Shown here piece after piece: positions 1-8,078 of a DNA stretch of 64,000 nt. Position numbers and translations under genes: made by a program. The first letter of the stretch is position 1, and every line of letters starts with the position of its first letter. The notes under the pieces were generated by a model, which saw only the letters and a list, made by a program, of their open reading frames with translations, did no database searches and had not been told where the DNA came from. This stretch comes from Candidatus Crickella equi (GTDB taxonomy: Bacteria; Bacillota; Clostridia; Peptostreptococcales; Anaerovoracaceae), in the NCBI GenBank assembly GCA_018064755.1, contig JAGHUP010000002.1, positions 1-64,000 of the forward strand, read 5' to 3'.

Positions 1-93
1 GGGAGTATGTGGGAATCGAACCCACCCGGGAGGCTTCTAACCCCCTACAACGGTTTTGAAGACCGCGAGGCACACCAGCACCTATCTACCCCC
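1..93 (-). tRNA. selC: tRNA-Sec (UCA), 3' end cut by window edge
   Basis: Read on the minus strand, this is a long tRNA with an anticodon loop CTTCAAA (anticodon TCA, window bases 57-59), a long variable arm and the T-loop TTCGATT closed by GTGGG/CCCAC. The acceptor pairs 5' GGGGGTA with 3' TACTCCC. This long-armed shape with a UCA anticodon is typical of bacterial selenocysteine tRNA. The discriminator base and CCA lie outside the window. It decodes in-frame UGA codons, and selD in this window carries one. Confidence 0.9.
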
Positions 94-209
94 AAGTCGT
101 AATCGTGCCAGATAATAATACCGAAAAACTTGCGGAATTTCAAGGATTTCTTACGATTCGTGCCCCACTCATCATGTATTATGAAAAAATGCTCCAATTG
201 CACCAATTG

Positions 210-218
210 TGATATACT
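210..218 (+). promoter_or_regulatory. Extended -10 promoter of punA
   Basis: TGATATACT is an extended -10 (TGnTATAAT type) about 58 bases upstream of punA. No good -35 is visible, which is normal for extended -10 promoters. The preceding bases ATTG are shared with the gpmI promoter at 56747. Confidence 0.5.
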
Positions 219-276
219 TATACCGATAATGACATAGCAGTGTGGCCTTGTCAGGCCATGCGCTGAAAGGAATATT

Positions 277-1104
277 ATGGAAATTGCTCTGAAGAATATG
301 ATTGATGGCGCGACTGCCTATCTGAAGACTAAGGGAATCGAGCGCGCGGAGGTCGGAATGGTTCTGGGAAGCGGACTGAATGATTTTGCGGACAGAATTG
401 AGAATCCGATTGTTGTGCCTTATGCTGAGATTCCGGGTTTCAGAACTACGGCGGTGCAGGGCCACAAGGGAGAGGTTATTTACGGCGACATCGATGGCAA
501 GAAAGTTATCGCGCTCGCGGGAAGATTCCATTTCTATGAAGGATTCGAGATGCAGCTGGTTACGCTGCCGGTTCGTGTGCTGATCAAGCTGGGAATCAAG
601 CGTTTCATCATTACGAATGCCGCTGGCGTTATCAATAAGGATTGGCAGATGTGCGACCTGATGTTGATTAGCGATCACATCAATCTGTCCGGCGACAATC
701 CGCTGCGCGGTGAGAATCTTGAGGCGTTCGGTCCGAGATTCCCTGACATGTCCGATACTTATAACAAAGCGCTCCGTAAGAAGATTCTTGCGGCAGCTAG
801 CGAGAAGGGCATCACTTTGCGTGAGGGCGTGTATACGATGATGGCCGGCCCTTCATTCGAGACACCTGCAGAGATTAATTTCCTGAGAATTATTGGCGCT
901 GATGCCGTTGGAATGTCTAGCGTTCCGGAGGCTATTGTGGCTAACCAGGCCGGCCTGGAAATTGTTGGAATCTCATTCCTGGCTAACTGGGGTGCAGGTC
1001 TTAGTGATAAGCCAATTGATGGACAAGAAATATTCGATAACAGAAAATACATTGCAGATACATTTGCAGAGGTGCTGCACATCGCGGCAACTATTGAGGC
1101 GTAA
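277..1104 (+). CDS. punA: Purine nucleoside phosphorylase
   Basis: This enzyme cleaves purine nucleosides with phosphate to free base and ribose-1-phosphate (cytosolic purine salvage). The 275 residues match the usual length of the trimeric class. Motifs: an N-terminal GSGLNDF phosphate loop, AGRFHFYEG, NAAG, and the base/ribose site SFETPAE followed by VGMSSVPE. The start ATG follows GAAAGG. It heads a short plus-strand run: an HD hydrolase follows after 51 bases and a TSCPD protein overlaps that gene. The link between these three is not obvious beyond nucleotide metabolism. Confidence 0.95.
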   Translation: MEIALKNMIDGATAYLKTKGIERAEVGMVLGSGLNDFADRIENPIVVPYAEIPGFRTTAVQGHKGEVIYGDIDGKKVIALAGRFHFYEGFEMQLVTLPVRVLIKLGIKRFIITNAAGVINKDWQMCDLMLISDHINLSGDNPLRGENLEAFGPRFPDMSDTYNKALRKKILAAASEKGITLREGVYTMMAGPSFETPAEINFLRIIGADAVGMSSVPEAIVANQAGLEIVGISFLANWGAGLSDKPIDGQEIFDNRKYIADTFAEVLHIAATIEA

Positions 1105-1155
1105 GAAAGGAAGCGACCCGGCGGCGCCGAGTCGCAACATAACAGGAGGCACAAG

Positions 1156-1731
1156 ATGTCAGAAGTTTTAACAAGAGATAAGGCGTGGGAAATCCTTAAC
1201 AAGCACGTTAAGGGTGAGAACTATATCACACACAGCATGGCAGTTGAAGCCATCATGAAGGGACTCGCTAAGAGACTCGCTCCGGACGAGGTAGAGTATT
1301 GGGGAATTTGTGGACTGCTCCACGACCTCGATGAGGAAACTTGTCCATGGAGAGAGGACCTGTCAACTCACGGCCCAACTTCCAAGAAGATCCTGATTGA
1401 TGAGGGATACGATGATGAGAGAATGGCAAATGCCATCATGGCTCACAACCCAACTTGCGGCAAGAACCCAGAGACTACTCTGGAGTATGCTCTGATTGCA
1501 GCTGATCCAATGTCAGGATTCGTTAAGGCTGTTGCTCAGATTTATCCGGATAAGAAACTGGCTAGCGTTAAGCACAAATCCGTTGCTAAGAGATACAACG
1601 AGTCAAGATTTGCGGCCGGCGCAAATAGACAGTTTATGATGGAGATTGAGAAGACTGGAATTACTTGGGATGAGTTCATTGATATCGCAATTGAATCAAT
1701 GCTTGAAATCGCAGAGGAGATTGGCCTGTAA
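1156..1731 (+). CDS. HD-domain (HDIG-type) hydrolase
   Basis: A 191-residue protein with an HD metal-site arrangement: THSM near residue 26, GLLHDLDE near 53, a further His in STHGP and MAHNP near 97. Such small HDIG proteins are metal-dependent phosphohydrolases, often acting on nucleotides. The substrate cannot be told from sequence. A perfect AGGAGG precedes the ATG. Its stop codon overlaps the next gene's start (TAATG), so the two are probably translationally coupled. Confidence 0.85.
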   Translation: MSEVLTRDKAWEILNKHVKGENYITHSMAVEAIMKGLAKRLAPDEVEYWGICGLLHDLDEETCPWREDLSTHGPTSKKILIDEGYDDERMANAIMAHNPTCGKNPETTLEYALIAADPMSGFVKAVAQIYPDKKLASVKHKSVAKRYNESRFAAGANRQFMMEIEKTGITWDEFIDIAIESMLEIAEEIGL

Positions 1732-1979
1732 TGTTCGTATATTATCCACAGGGCGTTTGCTCACAGATGATTGAAGTCGACCTTGACGGCGACGTAATTA
1801 AAGAAGTTAAATTTACCGGCGGATGCCATGGAAACCTCCAGGCGGTATCCAAACTGGTAGTTGGAATGACTGTAGATGAGGCTTGTGAGAAGCTGGAAGG
1901 CATCCGCTGCGGCTTTAAGCCGACATCATGTGCTGACCAGATGTGCAAGGCACTTAAAGCAGCACGCTCAGCAGAGTAA
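1731..1979 (+). CDS. TSCPD domain protein (TIGR03905-like)
   Basis: An 82-residue protein containing GGCHGNL and the motif TSCADQ. From memory this is the small TSCPD family related to the C-terminal tail of B12-dependent ribonucleotide reductases. Its cysteines (about 10, 33, 59 and 66, plus one near the end) suggest metal or thiol chemistry. The function is not established. It overlaps the HD gene by one base, and the strong hairpin at 2097 follows as terminator. Confidence 0.8.
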   Translation: MFVYYPQGVCSQMIEVDLDGDVIKEVKFTGGCHGNLQAVSKLVVGMTVDEACEKLEGIRCGFKPTSCADQMCKALKAARSAE

Positions 1980-2096
1980 AAAGCTTAAACAATCTAAAAC
2001 TGCTTTATAAAACGTGTTTTATGCCAAAAATGCTACCCTATCTTCCGTTTTTAACAGCGGTTAGTACGCATTTTTGATAACATGGCAAGAAATAAT

Positions 2097-2139
2097 GATA
2101 CCTATCTACTGTTTTTTAGCAGATAGGTATCTTCTTTTT
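2097..2139 (+). terminator. Terminator after the TSCPD gene
   Basis: The stem GATACCTATCT/AGATAGGTATC (11 bp) is followed by TTCTTTTT on the plus strand. It ends the punA-HD-TSCPD unit. Confidence 0.8.
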
Positions 2140-2257
2140 ACCCAAAACGAACTATTTTTATGTGCTATTCAATGAATAATAGTTCATTTTTAATAAAAAC
2201 GATGACTAACACGTGTTAATTTGACGAAATAGGTACTCTTTTTTAGCATAAAAGGTA

Positions 2258-2288
2258 GGCAATTGCATCAATATTCTGGGCAATTGCC
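2258..2288 (-). terminator. Hairpin after asd
   Basis: A perfect 9-bp inverted repeat GGCAATTGC/GCAATTGCC, just past the asd stop. On the minus strand it is followed by TACCTTTTATG, a weak T-rich tail, so it is probably the terminator of the hom-lysC-asd set. Confidence 0.6.
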
Positions 2289-2294
2289 TTCGTA

Positions 2295-3320
2295 TTACTT
2301 AATCAGCAGCTCGGCGATCTGGACTGCGTTAGTTGCAGCACCTTTTCTAACCTGATCGCCGCAGCACCAGAGGTTGATGCCGTTCTCGTTGGCCAGATCG
2401 CGGCGGATGCGGCCGACATAGACGAGATCCTGGTTGGATGTCTCGAGTGGCATTGGGTAGATATGGTTATCGCCGTCATCATAGAGCTTGCAACCGGCCG
2501 CATCGGCAATTGCTTTGCGAACGGCATCTAGCTCGAGTTTTTCTTCTGTTATTACGCAGGCGCTGATCGCGTGGGAACGCTCAACAGGAACACGTACGCA
2601 AGTGCAGCTAACGTTCAGCTCTGGAAGATGCATGATTTTGCGGCCCTCATTCTGGAGCTTCATCTCTTCACTTGAGTAGCCGTTCTCGCCAAATCCACCA
2701 ATCTGTGGAATCAGGTTGAAAGCAATCTGATGCTGGAATACCTTAGGCTCGGCTTTGACGCCGTAATAAACGCCCTCTTCTCCAGCATTTCGGCCCGCAA
2801 TTACCTGCTCTGACTGAGCGTACATTTCCTTAGGGCCGGCAGCGCCAGCGCCACTTGTTGCCTGATAAGTTGAAGCGTACATGTACTTGATTGGGCTCAG
2901 CTGGTTGATTGCATTGACAGCAACCAAAGTGATGATTGTTGAGCAGTTAGGGTTGGAAATGATTCCGTTGTGCTTGAGTGCGTCCTCAGGATTAATCTCA
3001 GGAACTACCAGTGGAACATCCGGATCAAGACGGAAAGCGCTTGAATTATCAACGAAAACAGCTCCTGCTGCTTTGATGTGAGGTGCCATCGCTTGTGCGA
3101 TGTCGTTCTCGCTTGCGCCGAGAACGATGTCCAGCCCCTCGAAAGCTTCAGGGCAAGTGCGCTGGACAGTCACCTCACCGAATGGTGTCTGCAGCTTCTT
3201 GCCTTCTGATCTCTCACTAGCCAGGCATCTCAGCTCATCAATTGGGAAATTTCTCTCTCCCAGAATCTTTATCATTTCTTGGCCGACTGCACCAGTCGCA
3301 CCCATAATTCCTACTTTCAT
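2295..3320 (-). CDS. asd: Aspartate-semialdehyde dehydrogenase
   Basis: This enzyme reduces aspartyl phosphate to aspartate semialdehyde with NADPH, the branch point to lysine and threonine/methionine. The 341 residues fit the family. GATGAVGQ forms the NADP loop at the N-terminus, NPNCSTI holds the catalytic Cys (about 124), and ERSHAIS holds the active-site His. It lies downstream of lysC (65 bases, containing palindrome C1) and hom on the same strand, making a split aspartate-pathway operon. A GGAGAAC-type ribosome site precedes the ATG. Confidence 0.95.
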   Translation of the reverse strand: MKVGIMGATGAVGQEMIKILGERNFPIDELRCLASERSEGKKLQTPFGEVTVQRTCPEAFEGLDIVLGASENDIAQAMAPHIKAAGAVFVDNSSAFRLDPDVPLVVPEINPEDALKHNGIISNPNCSTIITLVAVNAINQLSPIKYMYASTYQATSGAGAAGPKEMYAQSEQVIAGRNAGEEGVYYGVKAEPKVFQHQIAFNLIPQIGGFGENGYSSEEMKLQNEGRKIMHLPELNVSCTCVRVPVERSHAISACVITEEKLELDAVRKAIADAAGCKLYDDGDNHIYPMPLETSNQDLVYVGRIRRDLANENGINLWCCGDQVRKGAATNAVQIAELLIK

Positions 3321-3338
3321 TATTGTTCTCCTCTCAAG

Positions 3339-3393
3339 GACTGTCCCAAAACTGACATTTTCGACAGATATGGACCGGCCCGGTTTTACATTG
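3339..3393. repeat. Palindromic repeat family C, copy 1
   Basis: The core gacaga(t)atggaccggcccgg and the following ttttacatt recur at 29122-29155 with about two differences over some 34 bases. The centre is the near palindrome ACCGGGCCGGT. The lysC stop codon (TAA, minus) lies inside the element. Confidence 0.75.
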
Positions 3394-4708
3394 CGAAACT
3401 GTCATACAAGATTTTGACTGTTTTGTTGAAGTCGTCTGTGTAGACGCCGATCATGATTGTGATCTCGTCAGCGCCCTGCTCGATTGTTCTGATGTTGATG
3501 TTGTTGTCTCCGAGTGCACCGAAGATGCGACCGGAAACGCCTGTCCTGTAAGCCATCTGGCGACCTACGATTGCGATGATGCTGACGCCTTCTGTGATGT
3601 CGCATCTATCGATCTGAGTTTCCTCACGCAGGGCGGCCATAATCTCGTACTTTTTGCCCTCGATGGCGTCGCTTGGAACGACTACGGAAAGGCTGTCCAC
3701 GCCGGATGGAATCTGTTCAACCGGCACGTCGAACTTGTCGAAAATAGCCAGAACTTTGCGCATCAGGATGATCTTATCCTCGCCCAGGCTGGATTCGTAA
3801 ATGTTGACGATTGAGAAGTCCTTCTTGCCGGCGATACCGGTGATGAAACGGTCCTTCTCTTCCTGGCTGTCCTGCTCGAAATCCTCGCGGATGATGGTGC
3901 CCGGATTGTCAGGCTCGTTGGTATTTCTGATGTTGACCGGAATGTCCTTGATACGAACTGGCAGTATTGTGTCCTCGTGCAAAACCGCTGCGCCCATGTA
4001 GGACAGCGCACGCAGCTCGTCATATGTCACGTGCTCGATAGTCTTAGGATTGTCGACGATACGCGGATCGACCATTTTGATGCCATTGACGTCAGTCCAG
4101 TTCTCGTAGACGGTAGCCTTAACAGCAGCTGCCGCAATGGCTCCGGTTATATCCGAACCGCCACGGCTGAAGACTTTAATCTCGCCGTTAGGCATAGCGC
4201 CGTAGAAACCAGGCGTTACAATCTTGCCGTACACCTCGTACAGCTCGCGGAGGTTGTCCTCGGACTTGTTCAGGTCGGCCTCGCCCTTGAAATTGAAGAC
4301 CAGCCAATCTGCTGCGTCGACGAATTTGAAGCCAAGGTATTCGGCCATCAGCATAGCGTTGAAGTACTCACCTCTTGAAGCGATATAGTCGACGCTGGTT
4401 CTCTTATTCATCTCATCGAAAACTTTGTTGATCTCGGCCTCGATGCCAATGTCGATACCGCACTCGCGCTCGATCTCAACGTATCTGTCAACGATCATCT
4501 TTCTGATGTTGTCGAATGGAACATCGTATTTCAGATGAGCGTGGCAGAGGTACAGCAGATCTGTTATCTTGCTGTCTTCTGAATTGCGACGGCCCGGCGC
4601 AGAAACAACCACTATCTGGCGGCTCCCGTCGGACTCTACTATATTCTTAACTTTGGCGAACTGCGAGCTATCTGACAGGCTCGAGCCGCCGAACTTTAAA
4701 ACTTTCAT
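3386..4708 (-). CDS. lysC: Aspartate kinase
   Basis: This enzyme phosphorylates aspartate, the first step to lysine, threonine and methionine. The 440 residues open with KFGGSSL, the kinase signature, and FSRGGSD is in the kinase domain. The C-terminal ~150 residues form tandem ACT regulatory domains (VGRQMAY, NINIRTIEQG), so feedback inhibition is expected. The effector cannot be read from sequence. It lies between hom and asd. The stop codon falls inside palindrome C1 and palindrome B1 sits just upstream of the start. Confidence 0.95.
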   Translation of the reverse strand: MKVLKFGGSSLSDSSQFAKVKNIVESDGSRQIVVVSAPGRRNSEDSKITDLLYLCHAHLKYDVPFDNIRKMIVDRYVEIERECGIDIGIEAEINKVFDEMNKRTSVDYIASRGEYFNAMLMAEYLGFKFVDAADWLVFNFKGEADLNKSEDNLRELYEVYGKIVTPGFYGAMPNGEIKVFSRGGSDITGAIAAAAVKATVYENWTDVNGIKMVDPRIVDNPKTIEHVTYDELRALSYMGAAVLHEDTILPVRIKDIPVNIRNTNEPDNPGTIIREDFEQDSQEEKDRFITGIAGKKDFSIVNIYESSLGEDKIILMRKVLAIFDKFDVPVEQIPSGVDSLSVVVPSDAIEGKKYEIMAALREETQIDRCDITEGVSIIAIVGRQMAYRTGVSGRIFGALGDNNINIRTIEQGADEITIMIGVYTDDFNKTVKILYDSFAM

Positions 4709-4713
4709 TTTGT

Positions 4714-4779
4714 ACCTCTCAGCCCGTTCCTAACTGGTGCATTTTTGATAATGCACCAGTTAGGAACGGGCTAAGAGGT
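4714..4779. repeat. Palindromic repeat family B, copy 1
   Basis: Two 29-base arms, one mismatch, with an 8-base loop. The left arm contains AGCCCGTTCCTAACTGGTGC. It fills the hom-lysC spacer. Related copies are at 28999 and, as a half element, at 43007. Confidence 0.85.
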
Positions 4780-4789
4780 GCATTTTATT

Positions 4790-5917
4790 CTACTTAATTG
4801 CTGCGAAGAAGATATCTACGCCGCCTTCCTTAATTGCGCTGGCGAGGTGGTGCATTTCCAGAACCGATGTTGGCTTGGTAATGCCCTGGCTATCAGCGGT
4901 ACGAACGTAATATCTATGTTCCTCGGCATTGTTGTCAACGATCATTGGCAGACTGGTGTAAATGTGGTGCTGCGGACCGCCTTCGAGGATGTCGATGCAG
5001 TCCTGAATTACAGATTCACCGGTCGGCAGCATTCCAGCTCCCTGTCCATAGAAGCTCTGAGTGCCGATGCTCTCACCTACGAGCGTAATCAGGTTGTTGT
5101 TAGTCTTAACGTTGGCTTCGAGCGAGTCAGGTCCGAAGAGCGTCGGCTCAACGTATGCAGCGATTCTGTTATCGCCTACCTTCTTGACGTTCATCATCAG
5201 TTTGCAGGTGTAGCCCCTGTCGTTGAACCACTTGATGTCCTTGGCTGTGATGCCATCGATGCCTGCGCATGGTACACTCTCTTCGCTAATTACTGTGCTG
5301 AAAGCGATATTAGCGGAGATGACTGTTTTGCGCAAAGTGTCGGTTCCTTCAACGTCGGCAGCTGGATTAGCCTCAGCGTATCCGAGCTCCTGAGCGGTCT
5401 TGAGGATATCGTCGTAATCAACGCCGTCAGTGTGCATCGCATCGAGGATGTAGTTGCAGGTGCCGTTTACGATACCGCGAACCTCGAGGATGTCGTCGCA
5501 ACGAGTTGTTCTACTTAAATTATATAGCCATGGAATTCCGCCGCCTGCAGTTGCAGTATATTTGAGCTGAACGCCGTTCTCGTTAGCAACGCACATCAGC
5601 TCGTCATAGCAAGCGCTGATGAGATTCTTGTTAGGAGTGACTACGTGTTTGCCCGCATTAAGGCAAGCAAGGACATAGGTTCTAGCTGGCTCAACGCCAC
5701 CCATGCACTCGATAACGCAATCGATGCGTTCGTCCTCCCAGATCTTCTCAGGATTGGTTGTAAACAAACCGATCTTGCCGTCCTCTACGAGCATAGGTTC
5801 ATACTCAGGGCGAAGTCTTCTCGAGAAAATCTTTACAATCTCAATACCCTTGGTGTTCTTGGCAATCTTGTAAGCGCCGCAACCAACGGTTCCGAATCCC
5901 ATAATTCCAACTTTCAT
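4790..5917 (-). CDS. hom: Homoserine dehydrogenase without ACT domain
   Basis: This enzyme reduces aspartate semialdehyde to homoserine. The 375 residues carry the nucleotide loop GFGTVGCG, TPNKNLIS, the family signature NGTCNYIL and the catalytic region GYAEANPAADVEGTD. Many homologues are about 430 residues with a C-terminal ACT domain. Here the protein ends shortly after the catalytic core, so allosteric control must be absent or supplied in trans. A separate ACT protein is encoded beside thrC. It is divergent from thrC, and palindrome A1 lies in the leader. Confidence 0.93.
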   Translation of the reverse strand: MKVGIMGFGTVGCGAYKIAKNTKGIEIVKIFSRRLRPEYEPMLVEDGKIGLFTTNPEKIWEDERIDCVIECMGGVEPARTYVLACLNAGKHVVTPNKNLISACYDELMCVANENGVQLKYTATAGGGIPWLYNLSRTTRCDDILEVRGIVNGTCNYILDAMHTDGVDYDDILKTAQELGYAEANPAADVEGTDTLRKTVISANIAFSTVISEESVPCAGIDGITAKDIKWFNDRGYTCKLMMNVKKVGDNRIAAYVEPTLFGPDSLEANVKTNNNLITLVGESIGTQSFYGQGAGMLPTGESVIQDCIDILEGGPQHHIYTSLPMIVDNNAEEHRYYVRTADSQGITKPTSVLEMHHLASAIKEGGVDIFFAAIK

Positions 5918-5933
5918 CTGTTATTCCTTCCTC

Positions 5934-5993
5934 TGCAACAACGGGTCAGACCTAAGTTGCAGGATTGCAACTTAGGTCTGACCCGTTGTTGCA
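5934..5993. repeat. Palindromic repeat family A, copy 1 (complete)
   Basis: A perfect inverted repeat with 28-base arms and a 4-base loop (GGAT). The arm contains CGGGTCAGACCTAAGTTGCA. This is the only copy with both arms intact. Partial copies lie at 8012, 31896 and 48032. It lies 17 bases upstream of hom, within its leader. Confidence 0.9.
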
Positions 5994-6050
5994 AAACTAA
6001 ATTCTTCTCTCGCGAACAGATTATTTATTGTGTCCGCAAAATAAAAACAC

Positions 6051-6079
6051 TTGTCTTTTCACAATGAATAATGTATCAT
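6051..6079 (+). promoter_or_regulatory. thrC promoter
   Basis: -35 TTGTCT, 17-base spacer, -10 TATCAT, ending about 32 bases before the thrC ATG. Confidence 0.7.
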
Positions 6080-6110
6080 AAAAACACAAGTTTTTCAAGA
6101 GGAGTACGAC

Positions 6111-7571
6111 ATGATTAATTATATTAGTACAAGAAATTCAAATCACAAGATTACATCATCCAAGGCTATTCTGAATGGTCAGGCGCCGGACGGCGGACTG
6201 TACATTCCGGACAATCTGGAGGCTATCAAGCTGGATTACCATGAGGTAACTAGCAAGGATTTCCGTGGAATGGCCAAGGTGGTATGGAATAAATTCTTCC
6301 CGGATTACGGGGAAGCCGTTATCGACGAGTTGGTCGAGAAGAGTTATAAGGATAAGTTCAGTAGTGATGCCATCACTCCGCTGGCCAAGGTCGGCGATAA
6401 GGGCTATGTTCTCGAGCTCTATCACGGTCCAACTGCTGCTTTCAAGGACGTTGCCCTCTCGGCACTTCCTAACCTCTTAACCAAAGCAAGAGAGATGAAT
6501 GATTTCAAGGACGAGATTCTGATTCTTACAGCAACGTCCGGTGATACTGGTTCCGCTGCCCTCTGTGGATTTAGCGATGTTCCAGGTACCAAAATCATCG
6601 TATTCTATCCTGATGGCGGAGTTAGCGAGACACAGAAGCTCCAGATGGTGACGGCTGCGGGCGCTAATACTTGCGCTTGTGCTATTAAGGGCAATTTCGA
6701 TGACGCCCAGACTGGCGTCAAGAAGTTGTTCAAGGAGATTCCACAGCCGGCAGCCGGCGTTAGTCTATCGAGTGCGAATTCGATTAATATCGGAAGACTT
6801 GTTCCACAAGTCGTCTACTACTTCGCAGCTTACAAGCAGCTCGTAGATCTCGGCGCAATCGCTGATGGCGACAAAGTGGACTTCACAGTACCTACTGGTA
6901 ATTTTGGCGATATCATGGCCGGATACTTCGCTATGAAGATGGGACTCCCTGTTAACAAGCTCATCTGCGCGTCCAACAAGAACGACGTTCTGACTGAGTT
7001 CCTGGAGACTGGCCATTACGATAGAAAGCGTACATTCTACAAGACTACTTCCCCATCCATGGATATTCTTGTCAGCAGCAACCTTGAGCGTCTGCTGTAT
7101 TACATCTGCGGTGAGGAACACACTGTTAAATATATGAAGGAGCTGGCCGAAAACGGTGAGTACCAGATCACTCCAGCTGAGCTCGCAGAGATTCAGTCCG
7201 TTTTCGTTGGACTCGCTGCTAGTGACGAGGAAGGCTCCTCAGCAATTGGACGCATATATAATGAAGAGAATTATCTGATGGATACACATACTTCCATCGC
7301 TTGGAGTTGCTATGAGAAGTACAGCTCGGCCGCATCAAGCTCTGTAGCCAACGTTGTCCTCAGCACAGCTTCCCCTTACAAATTCTGCGCTAGCGTTCTC
7401 AAGGCTCTCGAACTGCCAACAGCTTCTGACCGCGAGAACATGGCAAAATGCCACGAAGCAACTGGAGCTCCTATCCCAGGCGGCCTCGCAGGCATCTTCG
7501 AGCGTCCAATTCATCACACAGACGTAATCGAGATCTCAGATATGAAGGACTATGTAATTAAGAGGTGCTAA
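6111..7571 (+). CDS. thrC: Threonine synthase
   Basis: A PLP enzyme that turns O-phosphohomoserine into threonine. The 486 residues show the N-terminal DGGLYIP motif and the PLP-lysine region GPTAAFKD, followed by TATSGDTGSAA that binds the cofactor phosphate. This is the long class, with inserts relative to the short thermophilic form. AGAGGAG precedes the ATG. One base separates its stop from the ACT gene, so the two are co-translated. Confidence 0.95.
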   Translation: MINYISTRNSNHKITSSKAILNGQAPDGGLYIPDNLEAIKLDYHEVTSKDFRGMAKVVWNKFFPDYGEAVIDELVEKSYKDKFSSDAITPLAKVGDKGYVLELYHGPTAAFKDVALSALPNLLTKAREMNDFKDEILILTATSGDTGSAALCGFSDVPGTKIIVFYPDGGVSETQKLQMVTAAGANTCACAIKGNFDDAQTGVKKLFKEIPQPAAGVSLSSANSINIGRLVPQVVYYFAAYKQLVDLGAIADGDKVDFTVPTGNFGDIMAGYFAMKMGLPVNKLICASNKNDVLTEFLETGHYDRKRTFYKTTSPSMDILVSSNLERLLYYICGEEHTVKYMKELAENGEYQITPAELAEIQSVFVGLAASDEEGSSAIGRIYNEENYLMDTHTSIAWSCYEKYSSAASSSVANVVLSTASPYKFCASVLKALELPTASDRENMAKCHEATGAPIPGGLAGIFERPIHHTDVIEISDMKDYVIKRC

Positions 7572-7572
7572 T

Positions 7573-8010
7573 ATGCAAGGTAAATACATGGTTGTAGACA
7601 AAGCCCTCCTCCCTTCCTATTGCGAGAAGGTAATCGAGGCAAGACAGCTGCTGGACGACGGCCTGGCTAAGGACGTCAGCGAAGCCGTTAAGAAAGTCGG
7701 CATCTCCCGCAGCACTTTCTACAAATACAAAGATATGGTTCGCGAAATGAGTACCATTTCTATGGGCCGTCATGCTATAATTTCAATGATGATGTCTCAC
7801 AGAGTCGGAGTTCTCTGGACTGTGCTCCGCATCATCTCCAACTATGATTACAGCGTGTGGACAATCACTCAGAATCCGCCTGTAGACTCCAAAGCAAACG
7901 TGGTCATCACACTTGACCTCGGTGAGGATGCAGACTCTCTGGATGACATGCTGAAAGAAATCGCCCAGGTAGCCGGCCTTTCAAGGATCCAGCTCCTCGG
8001 CATCGATTAA
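7573..8010 (+). CDS. ACT domain protein with N-terminal helix-turn-helix-like segment (UPF0735/PheB-like)
   Basis: A 145-residue protein. Residues 1-60 contain KVGISRSTFYKYKDMV, which looks like a helix-turn-helix, and residues 70-145 form an ACT domain. In other Firmicutes such proteins are encoded beside hom/thr genes. Because Hom here lacks its own ACT domain, this protein could sense threonine and act in trans or as a regulator. That is inference. The stop is followed one base later by repeat A2. Confidence 0.8.
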   Translation: MQGKYMVVDKALLPSYCEKVIEARQLLDDGLAKDVSEAVKKVGISRSTFYKYKDMVREMSTISMGRHAIISMMMSHRVGVLWTVLRIISNYDYSVWTITQNPPVDSKANVVITLDLGEDADSLDDMLKEIAQVAGLSRIQLLGID

Positions 8011-8011
8011 T

Positions 8012-8066
8012 ATTGCAACAGCGGGTCAGACCTAAATTGCAGAATTGCAACAAAGGGACAGACCTA
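8012..8066. repeat. Palindromic repeat family A, copy 2 (half element)
   Basis: attgcaacagcgggtcagac and onward, matching one arm of A1 and the reverse complement of A3. It starts one base after the ACT gene's stop and ends at the AGGAGG ribosome site of the LysR gene, so it fills the whole spacer. Confidence 0.85.
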
Positions 8067-8078
8067 GGAGGTAATTAA

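Larger units (their letters stand above)
1980..2294. other. Gene-free 315-bp spacer between convergent genes
   Basis: No convincing ORF. AT-rich DNA carries three separate inverted repeats: 2097-2131, 2149-2185 and 2258-2288. The outer two look like the terminators of the TSCPD gene (plus) and asd (minus). The middle one (GAACTATT/AATAGTTC) has no assigned role. Confidence 0.7.

Noticed and set aside
4778-5518. 246-residue plus-strand ORF
   Set aside because: Lies wholly antisense to hom, which has clear motifs. No ribosome site; it begins in palindrome B1.
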